Positions 1 through 8,293 are shown, numbered from the stretch's first letter. The stretch: 64,000 bases of DNA from UBA1425 sp045537495 (GCA_045537495.1 JAZSPN010000021.1:22634-86633); one strand, 5' to 3'. Notes: generated by a model from the letters alone, not told the origin. Translations and numbers: made by a program.

Positions 1-1363
1 CAAGACCTTCTGCCATGTAGGCGGCGCCCATGTGCTCCATTTCCTTCTTTCTTTCGCTTGTGGCGGAAAGAACGGAGGGGATTGTCCACGGCTTGCTCCA
101 ATCGATGGAGAAGTGCATTGTGCCTACTGTTTCAAGGTGGCAGATTGATCCCTGGTTGAATGCAACGAAGGGAAGGTTGTACTTCTTGATGAGCTTGCGA
201 AGACCGAGAGTAAGACGATCGCCCATCTGACCTGCCTTCTGACAAGCGTTGGTGCGGTCGATTTCTTCGAGAGTGTAGTAGCCGGCAACACAGCTGAGCG
301 GAGTTGCAGCCATAGTACCGCCGATGAGAGCTTTCTTGACCTTGGTTGAACCGTCAAGACCTGCACCGAGGTATTTCATGTATTCCTTCTTCCCGCCGAT
401 GCCGCCTGCACCGGGATAACCGCCGGCGATAACCTTGCCGAAGATGGTGAGGTCGGGAGAAACTCCGAAGTATCCCTGAGCACCTGCCATGCCGATACGG
501 AAGCCTGTTACAACCTCATCGAAGATAAGGAGTGCTCCGTATTTGCGACAAAGACGCTCGACTTCCTTGTTGAATTCGAAATCGAGAGGACGGGTACCGC
601 TTTCGGGGCCTACGGGCTCCATGTAAACAGCGGCGGTACCGCCGTTGAGGGTGTTCTTGCGCAGAACTTTTTCGAGAGAATCGATATCGTTGGGGAAGAA
701 CTCCTGAGTGTGGCTGAAAAGATAGAGCGGAACACCGTTTGCCTGAGTGAATTTTGAGCCGGGAACACGGATGCCGTATGCGAGCTGATCGGACCAGCCG
801 TGATATGCACCGCCCATTTTAACGATATTCTTTTTCTTTGTGGCGAGTCTTGCAACACGTGCTGCCGCCATACAGGCTTCGGTGCCCGAGCCGAGCATAC
901 GGAACATCTCTACCGTTTCCATGCTGTCGGAGATCTTTTTTGCAAGCTTGTATTCGAATTCGTGGAAAAGACCTGTTGAAGGACCGCAGGTGTCGAGAAG
1001 CTCTTTGACCTGGGCGCGGACGGAGGGAGGATTCGAGCCGAGAACGGTGGGACCGCCTGCCTGGAGGAAGTCGAGGTAACGGTTGCCGTCGATATCATAA
1101 AGGTATTCGCCTTCCGCCTTTGTGAAAACAAGGGGGAACGGATAGTTGAAAGCGAGGTTGTGCTGAACACCGCCGGGAATGATGTTGCGCGCTTCTGCAA
1201 TCATTTCCTTGGATTTCACACATTTTTTATCAAAATATTCCTCTTCGTACTGCTTGAGAACATCGGGCTTGATCGTGTAGATGGGAGAGTTGATGAGTTT
1301 GTCGAGATGCGCTGTGACATGAGCTGCATCGGGGTACCTTGAGATAGCGAAGCGTGTATCCAT
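1..1363 (-). CDS. Class III aminotransferase, glutamate-1-semialdehyde aminomutase-like (3' end outside window)
   Basis: A PLP-dependent fold-type I aminotransferase; 454 codons are visible and the gene runs off the window edge without a stop. Visible family marks are the phosphate-binding GSGTEA (residues 158-163), the FDEVVTGFR motif with the PLP-pyridine Asp (about residue 282) and FGKVIAGG, where Lys310 should form the Schiff base. The ATG at 1361-1363 follows an AAGGAG site. The first 60 or so residues precede the usual start of the family core. Resemblance is to HemL-type aminomutases, but no other tetrapyrrole gene is visible, so it may act on another amine or amino acid substrate; many HemL-like proteins do. 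It has its own promoter with an inverted repeat next to the expected start of transcription. Confidence 0.85.
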   Translation of the reverse strand, partial: MDTRFAISRYPDAAHVTAHLDKLINSPIYTIKPDVLKQYEEEYFDKKCVKSKEMIAEARNIIPGGVQHNLAFNYPFPLVFTKAEGEYLYDIDGNRYLDFLQAGGPTVLGSNPPSVRAQVKELLDTCGPSTGLFHEFEYKLAKKISDSMETVEMFRMLGSGTEACMAAARVARLATKKKNIVKMGGAYHGWSDQLAYGIRVPGSKFTQANGVPLYLFSHTQEFFPNDIDSLEKVLRKNTLNGGTAAVYMEPVGPESGTRPLDFEFNKEVERLCRKYGALLIFDEVVTGFRIGMAGAQGYFGVSPDLTIFGKVIAGGYPGAGGIGGKKEYMKYLGAGLDGSTKVKKALIGGTMAATPLSCVAGYYTLEEIDRTNACQKAGQMGDRLTLGLRKLIKKYNLPFVAFNQGSICHLETVGTMHFSIDWSKPWTIPSVLSATSERKKEMEHMGAAYMAEGL

Positions 1364-1393
1364 TTCTGACACTCCTTAAAATTTGAATTCAAA

Positions 1394-1415
1394 AAAGTGA
1401 ATCATAATTCACTTT
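1394..1415. promoter_or_regulatory. Perfect inverted repeat, candidate operator for the aminotransferase gene
   Basis: AAAGTGAAT and ATTCACTTT form a perfect 9-bp inverted repeat around CATA. It lies 5-26 bases downstream of the minus-strand -10 box, so it covers the expected transcription start and first transcribed bases. That position suits a repressor operator; an RNA hairpin is the alternative. The regulator is not known. Confidence 0.5.
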
Positions 1416-1419
1416 ATAT

Positions 1420-1448
1420 ATTATACCACATTACAAGGTATCGGTCAA
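1420..1448 (-). promoter_or_regulatory. Sigma-A promoter of the aminotransferase gene
   Basis: On the minus strand TTGACC (1443-1448) and TATAAT (1420-1425) are separated by 17 bp, a near-consensus vegetative promoter about 57 bp upstream of the ATG. A 14-bp palindrome, AGGCGAATTCGCCT (1456-1469), lies just upstream of the -35 box. Confidence 0.8.
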
Positions 1449-1602
1449 TATAAAAAGGCGAATTCGCCTGAAAAAAGTAACAAAATTGTAACAATTACGC
1501 TTTTTATTTACGGAAAATATAAACAACATCCTGAGAATGATTCGGAATATGAAATAAAGCTTGTGAAATTTTTGGATATGGCGAAAACATGACAAAAAAG
1601 GG

Positions 1603-1631
1603 TTGCTTTTTTGAAAGAGGGGGTATATAAT
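1603..1631 (+). promoter_or_regulatory. Distal sigma-A promoter in the intergenic region
   Basis: TTGCTT (1603-1608) and TATAAT (1626-1631) have a 17-bp spacer. The next gene starts 330 bp downstream and has its own closer promoter, so this one either gives a long alternative leader or drives a small RNA. Confidence 0.65.
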
Positions 1632-1642
1632 GTGTCAGGATA

Positions 1643-1729
1643 GAGAAGTGTCCGAAGGTGTATCGGTCAGGCTGATTTTCGGACGTTAACTGATTCGGTG
1701 TTCAGATTAAATGGTTTATAAAACTTCTC
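1643..1729 (+). ncRNA. Candidate structured RNA or long leader element
   Basis: Starting about 12 bases after the distal promoter, GAGAAGT (1643-1649) can pair with ACTTCTC (1723-1729). It would enclose a second 7-bp stem, GTCCGAA (1650-1656) with TTCGGAC (1678-1684), and a small CTGA/TCAG hairpin (1690-1705), giving a three-way junction. I do not recognise a known riboswitch class. The remaining 1730-1900 segment is AT-rich and shows no convincing gene. Confidence 0.35.
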
Positions 1730-1903
1730 AGGCCGAATTGCGGACAAGCATCCGTATATATAGTATATTTTTAGATCGGGAGGTATGCCGAAAAACGTGA
1801 AATTTTATCCGACTTCGCTATATAATGACGGTTTTCCGTGATTATGTACAATTTTCTTGTGCATTTTTTTCGTAAAATTGAACTTATATTTCAAATGTTG
1901 GAC

Positions 1904-1932
1904 TTGCATTTGTTTGAAAATAGTGTTATAAT
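1904..1932 (+). promoter_or_regulatory. Sigma-A promoter of the wall-anchored protein gene
   Basis: TTGCAT (1904-1909) and TATAAT (1927-1932) with a 17-bp spacer, about 30 bp before the ATG. The AGGAGG site follows the start of transcription closely, so this leader is short. Confidence 0.8.
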
Positions 1933-1962
1933 AACTTTACATTTATTTAGGAGGAAATTTTC

Positions 1963-3456
1963 ATGAAGAAAAGATTATTTGCAGTGCTCATGGCAGTTTG
2001 CCTTGTTCTCAGCACTTGCGTACTGTTTGCTTCGGCAGCAACAAATTATAAGTCAGGCAGTTACCTTATCGGTGACGACAGTGCTCTCAAGATTGCTAAG
2101 GACGGCACAGATTACAATGTCGCTCTTACAGTTTCCAAAAAGAGCAATGCTACTCTTCCCATCGGTACAACAACTCTTTCTGCTTCCGATATCGATGCAG
2201 TCTTCACTTTCAAAGCAGGCACAAAGACGGTCAAATACGAAGGCACTCTCGATAAGTACATCACAATCACAGCTACTGTTGATGCAGCCGGTACAACTGT
2301 TACAATCGACAACATTGAACAGAAGTCTGCAGGCAGCGCATACGTTGTAAAGACAGCTTTCGACGATGAAACTCCCATCGCTTACACAGCATGCAAGGAT
2401 TACCTTGAAGAAGGCAAGACAGAATACAACCTTTATGATGATGCTGATGTTCTTGAAATCAAGGGCACAACAAACTCGGTTAAGCTTGTTGCAAAGCTTC
2501 ATTCTCTTACAACGGGCGTTCGTTTCTTCGGTTCTACATACAACAACCTTGTAGCTTCCGAAATCGCTAAGGTTACAGCTAACGTTGAGCGTCAGGTAGG
2601 CGGTGCTTCCACAGTTACTATCTCCGCTACAAACAAGATCGAAGACCTTATGACGGGCGACAAAGTTACACTTACGGCAGCTCTTAAGGACGAAGCGGCT
2701 GACGGCGAATTCTACGGCTTCTACTGTTGGGTAGACGGCAGCGGTACAGTTCTTTCCACTGCTAAGACAATCACATGGACAGCAGGTTCTTCCACAAGCG
2801 CTATCTATGCTACATTCGTAGAGCTTAAAAACAGAGTCGAAATCGACTACTCGGCAGGCGAGAACGGCTCCATCCTTTACAACGAATCCAGAGAAATCTT
2901 CAAGGGCGACGGACAGATCAGCGTTATGGAAGGTCGTACAGCTTCCTTCACATTCGTTCCCGACGAAGGCTATGAAGTAGCAAGCGTTATCATTGACGGC
3001 GAAAAGAACATTGCAAGCCTCAAGAATATCGACTTCTCCGCACTTCTTGACGATATCATCAACGGAACAGACAACTCCGGCATCCGTGATCTCATCAACG
3101 CAACAAACAAGGAAGTTTATTCCTACACATTCTCCGCAGATCAGCTTGCATATGAAAACGGTAACCACTCCATCGTAGTTACATTCCAGAAGATTGCAGC
3201 TCTCGAAGCTCCCACAGGTAAGGATCTTCCCACAGTTGCTCCCGAAGGAATCACTCTTGCAACAGGCGTTGCAGGCGAAGAAGCTGACGGCGAAGGCTCC
3301 GATGCTACAACAGTTCCCGCAGAGAACAACGGCTCCAACGGTGCATCCGACGGTATCGTTAACCCCCAGACAGGTTCTGCAAGTGCAGTTGCAGTATTCG
3401 CAGTTCTTTCAGTTGCAGCAGGTGCAGCATTCGTAACTTCCAAGAAAAAGAACTGA
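1963..3456 (+). CDS. Secreted cell-wall-anchored protein with NPQTG sorting signal
   Basis: A 497-residue surface protein of unrecognised function. The N-terminus is a signal peptide (MKKR, then a hydrophobic stretch ending near residue 25 at ASAA). The C-terminus is a sortase sorting signal: NPQTG at residues 467-471, about 20 hydrophobic residues and a KKKN tail. NPQTG is closer to class B-like sortase motifs than to LPXTG. The middle is rich in Thr, Ala and Val and looks like beta-sandwich repeats. A segment before the anchor (about 430-466) is rich in Gly, Glu, Ala and Ser, as expected for a wall-spanning linker. No sortase gene is in the window. The start has an AGGAGG site 8 bases upstream and a strong promoter, which suggests high expression. 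Confidence 0.85.
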   Translation: MKKRLFAVLMAVCLVLSTCVLFASAATNYKSGSYLIGDDSALKIAKDGTDYNVALTVSKKSNATLPIGTTTLSASDIDAVFTFKAGTKTVKYEGTLDKYITITATVDAAGTTVTIDNIEQKSAGSAYVVKTAFDDETPIAYTACKDYLEEGKTEYNLYDDADVLEIKGTTNSVKLVAKLHSLTTGVRFFGSTYNNLVASEIAKVTANVERQVGGASTVTISATNKIEDLMTGDKVTLTAALKDEAADGEFYGFYCWVDGSGTVLSTAKTITWTAGSSTSAIYATFVELKNRVEIDYSAGENGSILYNESREIFKGDGQISVMEGRTASFTFVPDEGYEVASVIIDGEKNIASLKNIDFSALLDDIINGTDNSGIRDLINATNKEVYSYTFSADQLAYENGNHSIVVTFQKIAALEAPTGKDLPTVAPEGITLATGVAGEEADGEGSDATTVPAENNGSNGASDGIVNPQTGSASAVAVFAVLSVAAGAAFVTSKKKN

Positions 3457-3502
3457 TTACAATTTATTTAGTTAATGGTTTACTGAATAAATAAATGTGG
3501 TT

Positions 3503-3540
3503 ATACCCTGTAAGGCTTCGTCTTGCAGGGTATTTCTCTG
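3503..3540 (+). terminator. Rho-independent terminator of the wall-anchored protein gene
   Basis: ATACCCTGTAAG (3503-3514) pairs with CTTGCAGGGTAT (3522-3533), a 12-bp stem with one G-U pair and a 7-base loop, followed by TTTCTCTGTCTTT. Confidence 0.75.
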
Positions 3541-3578
3541 TCTTTGAAGAAATGCTGAGAAGATCGGCAAAAATATAT

Positions 3579-3607
3579 TTGACTTTTGGATAAGTAAATG
3601 TTATTAT
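3579..3607 (+). promoter_or_regulatory. Promoter of the thrS T-box transcript
   Basis: TTGACT (3579-3584) and TATTAT (3602-3607) with a 17-bp spacer, just upstream of the T-box leader. Confidence 0.75.
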
Positions 3608-3613
3608 TAATGT

Positions 3614-3850
3614 AATCCGAATATTTAAAGCGTTGAAACAGAAGATGCTTTTCAATGTGCCTTGACAGAGAGTCACACGTGTGCTGAGAGTGTGATCCCG
3701 GCACGGAAAGTGTTACCACTGTTGAGTGCAGGTAGGAAATGACCTGACGTGCTGTCGCGTTAAGACATCGAGTGACAGGGAATCCCTGTAATCCGGGTGG
3801 AACCGTGGAGTTATTGCTTCATCCCAGAAATGGGTTGGAGTTTTTTTATT
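3614..3850 (+). promoter_or_regulatory. T-box riboswitch, threonine-specific
   Basis: The leader contains the T-box core GGGTGGAACCGTGG (3795-3808), which binds the uncharged tRNA acceptor end, and a stem I region with the AGAG-type bulge sequences. The likely specifier is ACC at 3715-3717 (threonine), consistent with the thrS gene downstream. The competing terminator is at 3827-3847. Expected behaviour for the class is read-through when tRNA-Thr is uncharged. The specifier was placed by eye; the T-box core and terminator are directly visible. Confidence 0.9.
3827..3847 (+). terminator. T-box attenuator terminator
   Basis: CTTCATCCCA (3827-3836), loop GAAA and TGGGTTGGAG (3841 region) form a 10-bp stem with one U-U mismatch, followed by TTTTTTTATTTTT. 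Its 5' side lies just past the T-box core, so it competes with the antiterminator. Confidence 0.8.
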
Positions 3851-3868
3851 TTTAAAGGAGAGATTAAA

Positions 3869-5812
3869 ATGATCAATGTAAGACTTAAAGGTGATGTCGT
3901 TAAGGAATTCGAAAACGGCATAACCGCGGCAGATGTTGCGAAGTCGCTTGGAATGGGACTTTATAAGGCGGCTTGTGTCTGCAAGATTGACGGAGTTGTC
4001 AGTGATTTACGCACTCCTCTTGACGCCGATTGTGCGTTGGAAATACTTACTTTTGACGATGAAGACGGCAAGTACGCATTCCGTCACACAGCGTCGCACA
4101 TTCTTGCTCAGGCGGTAAAGCGCCTCTTCCCCGAGGCAAAACTTGCCATAGGACCTGCTATCGATAACGGATTCTATTATGATTTCGATGTGGATGTACC
4201 GTTCACTCCCGCCGTACTCGAACAGATCGAAGCGGAAATGAAGAAGATCGTCAAGGAAGCACTTCCTCTCGAAAAATATGAGCTTGATGCCGATGAGGCA
4301 CTTGCAATAATGGAGGAGAAGGGCGAAATTTACAAGGCGGAGCTTATCCGCGAACATTCGGGAAAGGGCGAAAAGATAACCTTCTTCCGTCAGGGTGAAT
4401 TCGATGAACTTTGCGCAGGCCCTCACGTTCCCGATACGGGCAGAATCAAGGCGTTCAAGCTTACATCCTGTACAGGTGCTTACTGGAGGGGCGATTCGAA
4501 GAATAAGATGCTCCAGAGAATTTATGGCACCGCTTTTACAAAGAAAGATGATATGGAAGCGTATCTCGAAGCTGTTGAAGAGGCGAAGAAGCGCGATCAC
4601 AACAAACTCGGACGTGAGCTTGAGCTCTTCACGACATCCGATCTTATCGGTCAGGGACTTCCCATTCTTCTTCCGAAGGGTGCCAGAATCATCCAGATTC
4701 TCCAGAGATTCGTCGAGGACGAAGAACAGAAGAGGGGTTGGCTTCTTACAAAGACACCCTACATGGCAAAGAGCGATCTTTATAAGGTTTCGGGACACTG
4801 GGACCATTATCAGGACGGTATGTTCGTTATGGGTGACGAAGAGAAGGATGACGAAGTATTTGCACTCCGTCCCATGACGTGCCCCTTCCAGTATCAGGCA
4901 TACCTCAACAGAGCGCGTTCGTACCGTGATCTTCCTCTTCGCTACAACGAAACGTCGACACTCTTCCGTAACGAAGCTTCGGGCGAGATGCACGGACTTA
5001 TCAGAGTGCGTCAGTTTACAATTTCCGAAGGACATCTTATGTGTACTCCGGAGCAGCTTGAAGAGGAATTCAAAGGCTGTCTTGAGCTTGCGAATTATAT
5101 GCTCAAAACGATCGGACTTTATGAAGATGTTTCTTACCGTTTCTCCCAGTGGGATCCCGACGACAGAGAAAAGTATATCGGTACGAAGGAACAGTGGGAT
5201 GAAGCTCAGGGCATCATGAAGAAGATTCTTGACCATCTCGGAATTGAATACAAAATCGGTATCGGTGAAGCTGCATTCTACGGACCGAAGCTTGATATTC
5301 AGATCAAGAACGTTCACGGCAAAGAAGATACACTTATCACGATTCAGGTCGATCAGATGCTTGCCGAGAAGTTCGGCATGGAATATGTTGATGCCGACGG
5401 AACAAAGAAGCATCCGTATATCATTCACAGAACATCGATCGGCTGCTACGAGCGTACACTTGCGCTTCTTATCGAGAAGTATGCAGGAGCGTTCCCGCTC
5501 TGGCTTGCACCCGAGCAGATCCGACTTCTTCCCATTGCAGACAGACATCACGAATTTGCAAAGGCGGCGGCGGATAAGCTCAGCGCACTCGGCTTCCGCG
5601 TAACTTGCGATACGAGAAGTGAAAAGACGGGTTATAAGATCCGCGAGGCGCAGCTTGAAAAGATTCCGTACATGCTTCTTGTCGGCGACAAGGAACTCGA
5701 AAGCGGCGGATTCTCCGTACGCAGAAGAGGCGAAGGCGATATCGGTGCCATGAGTGAGGATGAATTTGTTGCCATGGTACTCAGAGAAAATGCGGAGAAA
5801 GTCAGATTCTGA
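3869..5812 (+). CDS. thrS: Threonyl-tRNA synthetase
   Basis: Class II aminoacyl-tRNA synthetase charging tRNA-Thr, 647 residues, full length for the family. Domains in order are TGS (about 1-60), the editing/SAD domain with HTASHILAQA and the FYYDFD region (about 70-220), the catalytic core with MTCPFQYQ and the motif 2 and 3 regions (about 270-530), and the anticodon-binding domain starting near PEQIRLLP. The start is the ATG at 3869, with AAAGGAG 10 bases upstream; an in-frame GTG at 3797 lies inside the T-box core and cannot be the functional start. It is single-gene, controlled by the T-box, and is followed by an unrelated promoter. Confidence 0.97.
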   Translation: MINVRLKGDVVKEFENGITAADVAKSLGMGLYKAACVCKIDGVVSDLRTPLDADCALEILTFDDEDGKYAFRHTASHILAQAVKRLFPEAKLAIGPAIDNGFYYDFDVDVPFTPAVLEQIEAEMKKIVKEALPLEKYELDADEALAIMEEKGEIYKAELIREHSGKGEKITFFRQGEFDELCAGPHVPDTGRIKAFKLTSCTGAYWRGDSKNKMLQRIYGTAFTKKDDMEAYLEAVEEAKKRDHNKLGRELELFTTSDLIGQGLPILLPKGARIIQILQRFVEDEEQKRGWLLTKTPYMAKSDLYKVSGHWDHYQDGMFVMGDEEKDDEVFALRPMTCPFQYQAYLNRARSYRDLPLRYNETSTLFRNEASGEMHGLIRVRQFTISEGHLMCTPEQLEEEFKGCLELANYMLKTIGLYEDVSYRFSQWDPDDREKYIGTKEQWDEAQGIMKKILDHLGIEYKIGIGEAAFYGPKLDIQIKNVHGKEDTLITIQVDQMLAEKFGMEYVDADGTKKHPYIIHRTSIGCYERTLALLIEKYAGAFPLWLAPEQIRLLPIADRHHEFAKAAADKLSALGFRVTCDTRSEKTGYKIREAQLEKIPYMLLVGDKELESGGFSVRRRGEGDIGAMSEDEFVAMVLRENAEKVRF

Positions 5813-5824
5813 TAATCAAAAGTA

Positions 5825-5853
5825 TTTACAAATCGGTTAATTTTTGATATAAT
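5825..5853 (+). promoter_or_regulatory. Promoter of the secreted PHP protein gene
   Basis: TTTACA (5825-5830) and TATAAT (5848-5853, preceded by TGA) with a 17-bp spacer, 41 bp upstream of the ATG. Confidence 0.75.
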
Positions 5854-5894
5854 TTAACTTAGCGGAAACGCAATCAAAATTTTGGAGGTAAAAA

Positions 5895-7415
5895 ATGTTC
5901 AAGAAAACACTTGCGGTTTTACTGTCTGTTGTAATGATTTTTTCGTTCACACAGCTTACATTTGCCGCAGAAGAGGCCACAGCAAAAGATGTAGATTACA
6001 CAATCGTCAACCCCTATAAGAACGTAAACTGGGCAGAGTACGGTCAGTATAAAACGGACCTTCATTGCCACACGACATTCTCTGACGGCGGAGTAAAGCT
6101 TCCCGACATGGTCGAAAGACACTATGAACTCGGTTTCGATGCAATGGCTATCACGGACCACGGAACGGTAAACTACAGTTTCATTGAACAGGAATTCAAT
6201 ACTCCCATGACACTGTTCTCTCTCATCAAGAACGGCGGTCTTTATGACGATGTTCTTTCTCCGAGCGGTGTTGCGGTGAACGGTAAGAATTATACCGTTA
6301 CGGCAAGAAACGGCGACGAATTCTATGCTCAGGAAAACGGCAGAGAGATGCTTCGTGTTCCCTTCGGCAACGAACAGAACCCGACTTCCTTCAACAATGC
6401 TCACGTCAACTCTTTCTTTGCAGATTACGGTAACGGCGTTGTCGGCGGTACAAGTAACTATGTAAGTCCCATCAAGAATGTTCATGCACGTGGCGGTCTT
6501 ACAATCATCAATCACCCCGGCGAATACACAAATGCAAGAGATGAAGTTTACACCGAGGATGCTTACAACAGAGATAACTTCATCTACAATTATAAGATTC
6601 AGAGATTTGTAAATCTCCTCAAGGAATACGACAGCTGTCTTGGTATCGATATCAACAGTAAGGGCGACAGCAGAACACGTTTCGACAGAAAACTCTGGGA
6701 CATCCTTCTTCAGGAGGTAGTTCCCGCGGGCAGAAATGTTTTGGCAATTGCCACAACGGATGCTCATAACGTTAACATCGTTGATTCGGGCTATACAGTA
6801 TTGCTTCTTCCCGAGCTTAATTCGAAGAATGTCAGAACGGCTATGGAAGAAGGCGCATTCTTCGCCGCAAGCAAATATGTAGGCAACTATGATGAGCTTG
6901 TAGGTTACTACAACACTCTTTCAGCAAGCGAAGATGCCGAAGCAAAGGCTTTTGCAGAGGTTATCAAGACTTATGTTGACCGTATTGCAGTTGAGCTTGA
7001 AGAAGGCGATCAGGGCACAAAATTCGAGGTGGAGGACGTAACGATTCCTACTCCCAAGGTAACGGATATTGCTGTTAACGAAACGGAAGATACCATCTCC
7101 GTCAGAACAGAAAACGCTCTCCTTGTTCACTGGATTGCTGACGGCGAAGTTATTGCAACGGGCAATACAATCGACCTCGACGATTATTCCGACAAGATCG
7201 GAAGCTATGTCAGAGCAGAATTCTTCGGCAAGGGCGGTATCATGTACTCTCAGGCATTTATGCTTGATTATGAAGGCGCTCCCGAAGAAACTGACGGCGG
7301 AGTTTTTGTTGATCTCGGTCTTGTAGCATCTGCAATTTGCGATACTATCGTTAAGGCACTTGTACTCCTTATCGAAGCACCGGTTACGCTTATCCGCAAA
7401 ATACTTTCTAAATAA
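5895..7415 (+). CDS. Secreted PHP-domain metal-dependent phosphoesterase-like protein
   Basis: 506 residues with a signal peptide (about 1-24, cleavage near TFAAE) and a PHP domain. The metal motif DLHCHTTFSDG is at about 55-65, followed by AITDHG, an INHPGEY segment and TTDAHN, all in the order expected for PHP enzymes. Most PHP proteins are cytoplasmic (histidinol phosphatase, nucleoside phosphatase, DNA polymerase exonuclease); export points to an external phosphoester substrate. After the PHP domain comes a beta-rich segment (about 370-455). The last 35 or so residues are an amphipathic or hydrophobic helix ending in RKILSK, possibly a membrane or surface tether. GGAGG is placed well for the ATG. 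The substrate is unknown. Confidence 0.85.
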   Translation: MFKKTLAVLLSVVMIFSFTQLTFAAEEATAKDVDYTIVNPYKNVNWAEYGQYKTDLHCHTTFSDGGVKLPDMVERHYELGFDAMAITDHGTVNYSFIEQEFNTPMTLFSLIKNGGLYDDVLSPSGVAVNGKNYTVTARNGDEFYAQENGREMLRVPFGNEQNPTSFNNAHVNSFFADYGNGVVGGTSNYVSPIKNVHARGGLTIINHPGEYTNARDEVYTEDAYNRDNFIYNYKIQRFVNLLKEYDSCLGIDINSKGDSRTRFDRKLWDILLQEVVPAGRNVLAIATTDAHNVNIVDSGYTVLLLPELNSKNVRTAMEEGAFFAASKYVGNYDELVGYYNTLSASEDAEAKAFAEVIKTYVDRIAVELEEGDQGTKFEVEDVTIPTPKVTDIAVNETEDTISVRTENALLVHWIADGEVIATGNTIDLDDYSDKIGSYVRAEFFGKGGIMYSQAFMLDYEGAPEETDGGVFVDLGLVASAICDTIVKALVLLIEAPVTLIRKILSK

Positions 7416-7430
7416 TATAAACAGCAAAAA

Positions 7431-7460
7431 GCCGTACGCCGAAAAACTTCGATGTACGGC
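7431..7460. terminator. Bidirectional terminator between convergent genes
   Basis: GCCGTAC (7431-7437) pairs with GTACGGC (7454-7460), with an inner CGAA/TTCG helix. On the minus strand the stem is followed by TTTTT, giving a good terminator for the peptidase gene; on the plus strand the T tract is weaker. Confidence 0.75.
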
Positions 7461-7476
7461 ATAATTGTTGTCGATA

Positions 7477-8166
7477 TTAAAGAATGCTTGCGTCGTGAGT
7501 GATATCGATTTTACGGTGTCCGTCGTTTTTGTCGAAGAAAAACGCGTCGCCGTCTTCGTTACCGCTGATGACGTAGTATTTTTCTCCGTCATGAACGAGT
7601 GCGGCTCCGTCCTCGACACCGATTCCGCTGTGGGGACGCGACTTGACGGCTTCGGCGAAGGTCTGCCAATGCTCACTTATGAAGTGGGGACAGTAGCAGT
7701 GGGGAAGAAAGCCAAGACATTCGACGAAGACGAAGGAGGCGTTTTCGCCGCAGTCGTCGTATCCTTCCGTGAACCAGCACATGGCGCCGGAGCTGAGTCC
7801 CGACATGACGACACCGTTGTCGTAGGCTTTACGAAGTGCCTTGTCGGCACCGGTGCTTTTCAGCGTGTCCATGAGGAATTGAAGATTTCCGCCGCCTGCA
7901 TAGATGATGTCGCAACCGAGAATTTTGTTTTCGATGTCTTCATATGTCAGTGATTTGTCGGTAAGAAAAAGAATGTCGAATGTGCATCCGAGAGAAAGAA
8001 AAGCATCGCGGATGGGCTCATCGCCGTTGATATCGTCAAAACCTGCCGTGGGAAGAAAAACCACGGAGGGATTCTCTTTTTTTGAAAGCTCAATGATGTG
8101 TTTTGCGACGGGGATCATTTCACCGTTATCGAATCTTCCGCCGCCGAGTGCTGCAATAGTGCCCAT
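7477..8166 (-). CDS. pepE: Peptidase E-like serine peptidase (family S51)
   Basis: 229 residues, the normal length for the peptidase E/cyanophycinase family. Visible marks are IAALGGG at the N-terminus, the YAGGGN segment near residue 89-93, and the nucleophile elbow GLSSGAM, with Ser125 the probable nucleophile. Members cleave dipeptides with N-terminal Asp or the beta-Asp-Arg dipeptides of cyanophycin; the sequence alone does not decide which. GGAGG lies 5 bases before the ATG. It is monocistronic, with its own promoter and a shared terminator. No cyanophycin synthetase is visible here, so a dipeptidase role is the default reading. Confidence 0.85.
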   Translation of the reverse strand: MGTIAALGGGRFDNGEMIPVAKHIIELSKKENPSVVFLPTAGFDDINGDEPIRDAFLSLGCTFDILFLTDKSLTYEDIENKILGCDIIYAGGGNLQFLMDTLKSTGADKALRKAYDNGVVMSGLSSGAMCWFTEGYDDCGENASFVFVECLGFLPHCYCPHFISEHWQTFAEAVKSRPHSGIGVEDGAALVHDGEKYYVISGNEDGDAFFFDKNDGHRKIDITHDASIL

Positions 8167-8194
8167 AAAAACCTCCGAATTTTATTTTTTTACT

Positions 8195-8223
8195 ATTTTG
8201 ACACTGCTTTTTCGCGTTGTCAA
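8195..8223 (-). promoter_or_regulatory. Promoter of the peptidase E gene
   Basis: Minus-strand TTGACA (8218-8223) and CAAAAT (8195-8200) with a 17-bp spacer, about 30 bp before the ATG. It diverges from the infC promoter. Confidence 0.7.
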
Positions 8224-8264
8224 GACTGAATTTGAATAAAAATTAAAAGTTTTTGAAAAAAGGC

Positions 8265-8293
8265 TTGACAATCGGGCAATATACTGTTAAAAT
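8265..8293 (+). promoter_or_regulatory. Promoter of the infC-rpmI-rplT operon
   Basis: TTGACA (8265-8270) and TAAAAT (8288-8293) with a 17-bp spacer. The transcript would have a leader of about 170 bases. Confidence 0.85.

Noticed and set aside
1456..1469. 14-bp palindrome AGGCGAATTCGCCT as a terminator
   Set aside because: No U tract and almost no loop; it may be a protein site but was not called separately.
1785..1841. 18-codon frame MPKNVKFYPTSLYN in the intergenic region
   Set aside because: Its GGGAGG site is only 1 base from the ATG and no conservation can be seen; too weak to call.
2053..3168. 371-residue frame on the minus strand of the wall-anchored gene
   Set aside because: It has a random-looking Cys/Val-rich sequence, no ribosome binding site and lies wholly inside a strongly supported plus-strand gene.
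3797..3868. In-frame GTG start for thrS at 3797
   Set aside because: It lies inside the T-box core and the attenuator, so it cannot be the functional start; ATG 3869 has an AAAGGAG site.
4007..5551. 514-residue frame antisense to thrS
   Set aside because: Artifact of codon usage lacking minus-strand stops; no start signal and no family.
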